This document shows positions 5,894-5,977 of a DNA stretch of 5,977 nt, piece after piece. The stretch spans positions 1 through 5,977 of the forward strand of contig JAQTWR010000184.1 of the NCBI GenBank assembly GCA_028689195.1. The letters run 5' to 3'. The notes beneath the pieces were generated by a model that did no database searches, was not told the origin of the DNA, and saw nothing but the letters and a program-made list of their open reading frames with translations. How positions within the stretch are numbered: the first letter of the stretch is position 1; the number at the start of each line of letters is the position of its first letter. Made by a program: the position numbers and the translations under genes. Source of the stretch: Anaerolineales bacterium (GTDB lineage Bacteria; Chloroflexota; Anaerolineae; Anaerolineales; Villigracilaceae).

Positions 5894-5977
5894 ATGACAG
5901 ATATTGACCTAACCCCCATAAAACCCGCAATCGAATCTTATATCCAGTTAGGGCGTTCGGGATTGTTGCCCGCGCTT
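5894..5977 (+). CDS. N-terminus of a probable NuoE/HoxE-like [2Fe-2S] redox subunit, cut by right edge
   Basis: Only 28 codons are visible, reading MTDIDLTPIKPAIESYIQLG and then RSGLLPAL with no stop. A good GGAG ribosome site and a plausible promoter precede it. The short LLPAL segment after a helical stretch resembles the beginning of thioredoxin-like [2Fe-2S] subunits (NuoE, HoxE, formate dehydrogenase gamma), where a LLPxLHxxQ motif is common. The iron-sulfur cysteines would lie beyond the window, so the family is a tentative guess. It is divergent from the GntR gene and shares its 96-bp control region. If the guess is right, a NAD-linked oxidoreductase or formate dehydrogenase operon probably continues to the right. 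Confidence 0.5.
   Translation, partial: MTDIDLTPIKPAIESYIQLGRSGLLPAL

Overview
The window looks like part of a chromosome from an anaerobic or facultative bacterium, most plausibly an Anaerolineae-type member of the Chloroflexota. That assignment is an inference from the style of the PAS/GAF sensor kinase, from the pairing of a stand-alone homocysteine methyltransferase with a corrinoid protein, and from the CGCG/GCGC-rich codon texture. No rRNA or other marker gene is present to prove it. Coding density is very high. I saw no tRNA, rRNA, CRISPR array, insertion sequence or phage gene.

Left half (1-4382, + strand). A large cytoplasmic sensor histidine kinase enters from the left edge with the order PAS-PAS-GAF-GAF-PAS-HisKA-HATPase. 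It is broken at 864-866 by an in-frame TGA in the middle of the first GAF domain. The same frame stays open on both sides and resumes the same domain, so this is one gene with a nonsense codon (or a base error), read here as a 5' piece (1-866) and a 3' piece (912-2789). Two stand-alone response-regulator receivers follow (2792-3151 and 3148-3501), then a zinc-type homocysteine S-methyltransferase (3498-4382). The last three genes are chained by ATGA stop/start overlaps, and the first receiver begins 2 bp after the kinase stop. The signalling genes and the methyltransferase therefore look like one transcription unit.

Right half (4389-5797, - strand). A GntR/FCD-family regulator is followed 26 bp downstream by a two-domain corrinoid (B12) methyl-carrier protein of the MtaC/MttC/MetH-module type. 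This pair converges on the methyltransferase gene with only 6 bp between the two stop codons. Upstream of the regulator, the only real intergenic region (5798-5893) holds a 21-bp near-perfect AT-rich palindrome touching the regulator's start codon, plus a plausible divergent promoter. At the right edge a + strand gene begins (5894 onward); its 28 visible residues resemble the N-terminus of NuoE/HoxE-type [2Fe-2S] subunits.

Working model (inference). The homocysteine methyltransferase and the corrinoid protein resemble two separated modules of a MetH-like or methylamine-type methyl-transfer system. The GntR protein probably controls itself, the corrinoid gene and the divergent redox gene through the palindrome. 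The kinase/receiver cascade, if still functional, is genetically tied to the methyltransferase. The methyl donor and its substrate-specific methyltransferase are not visible here.
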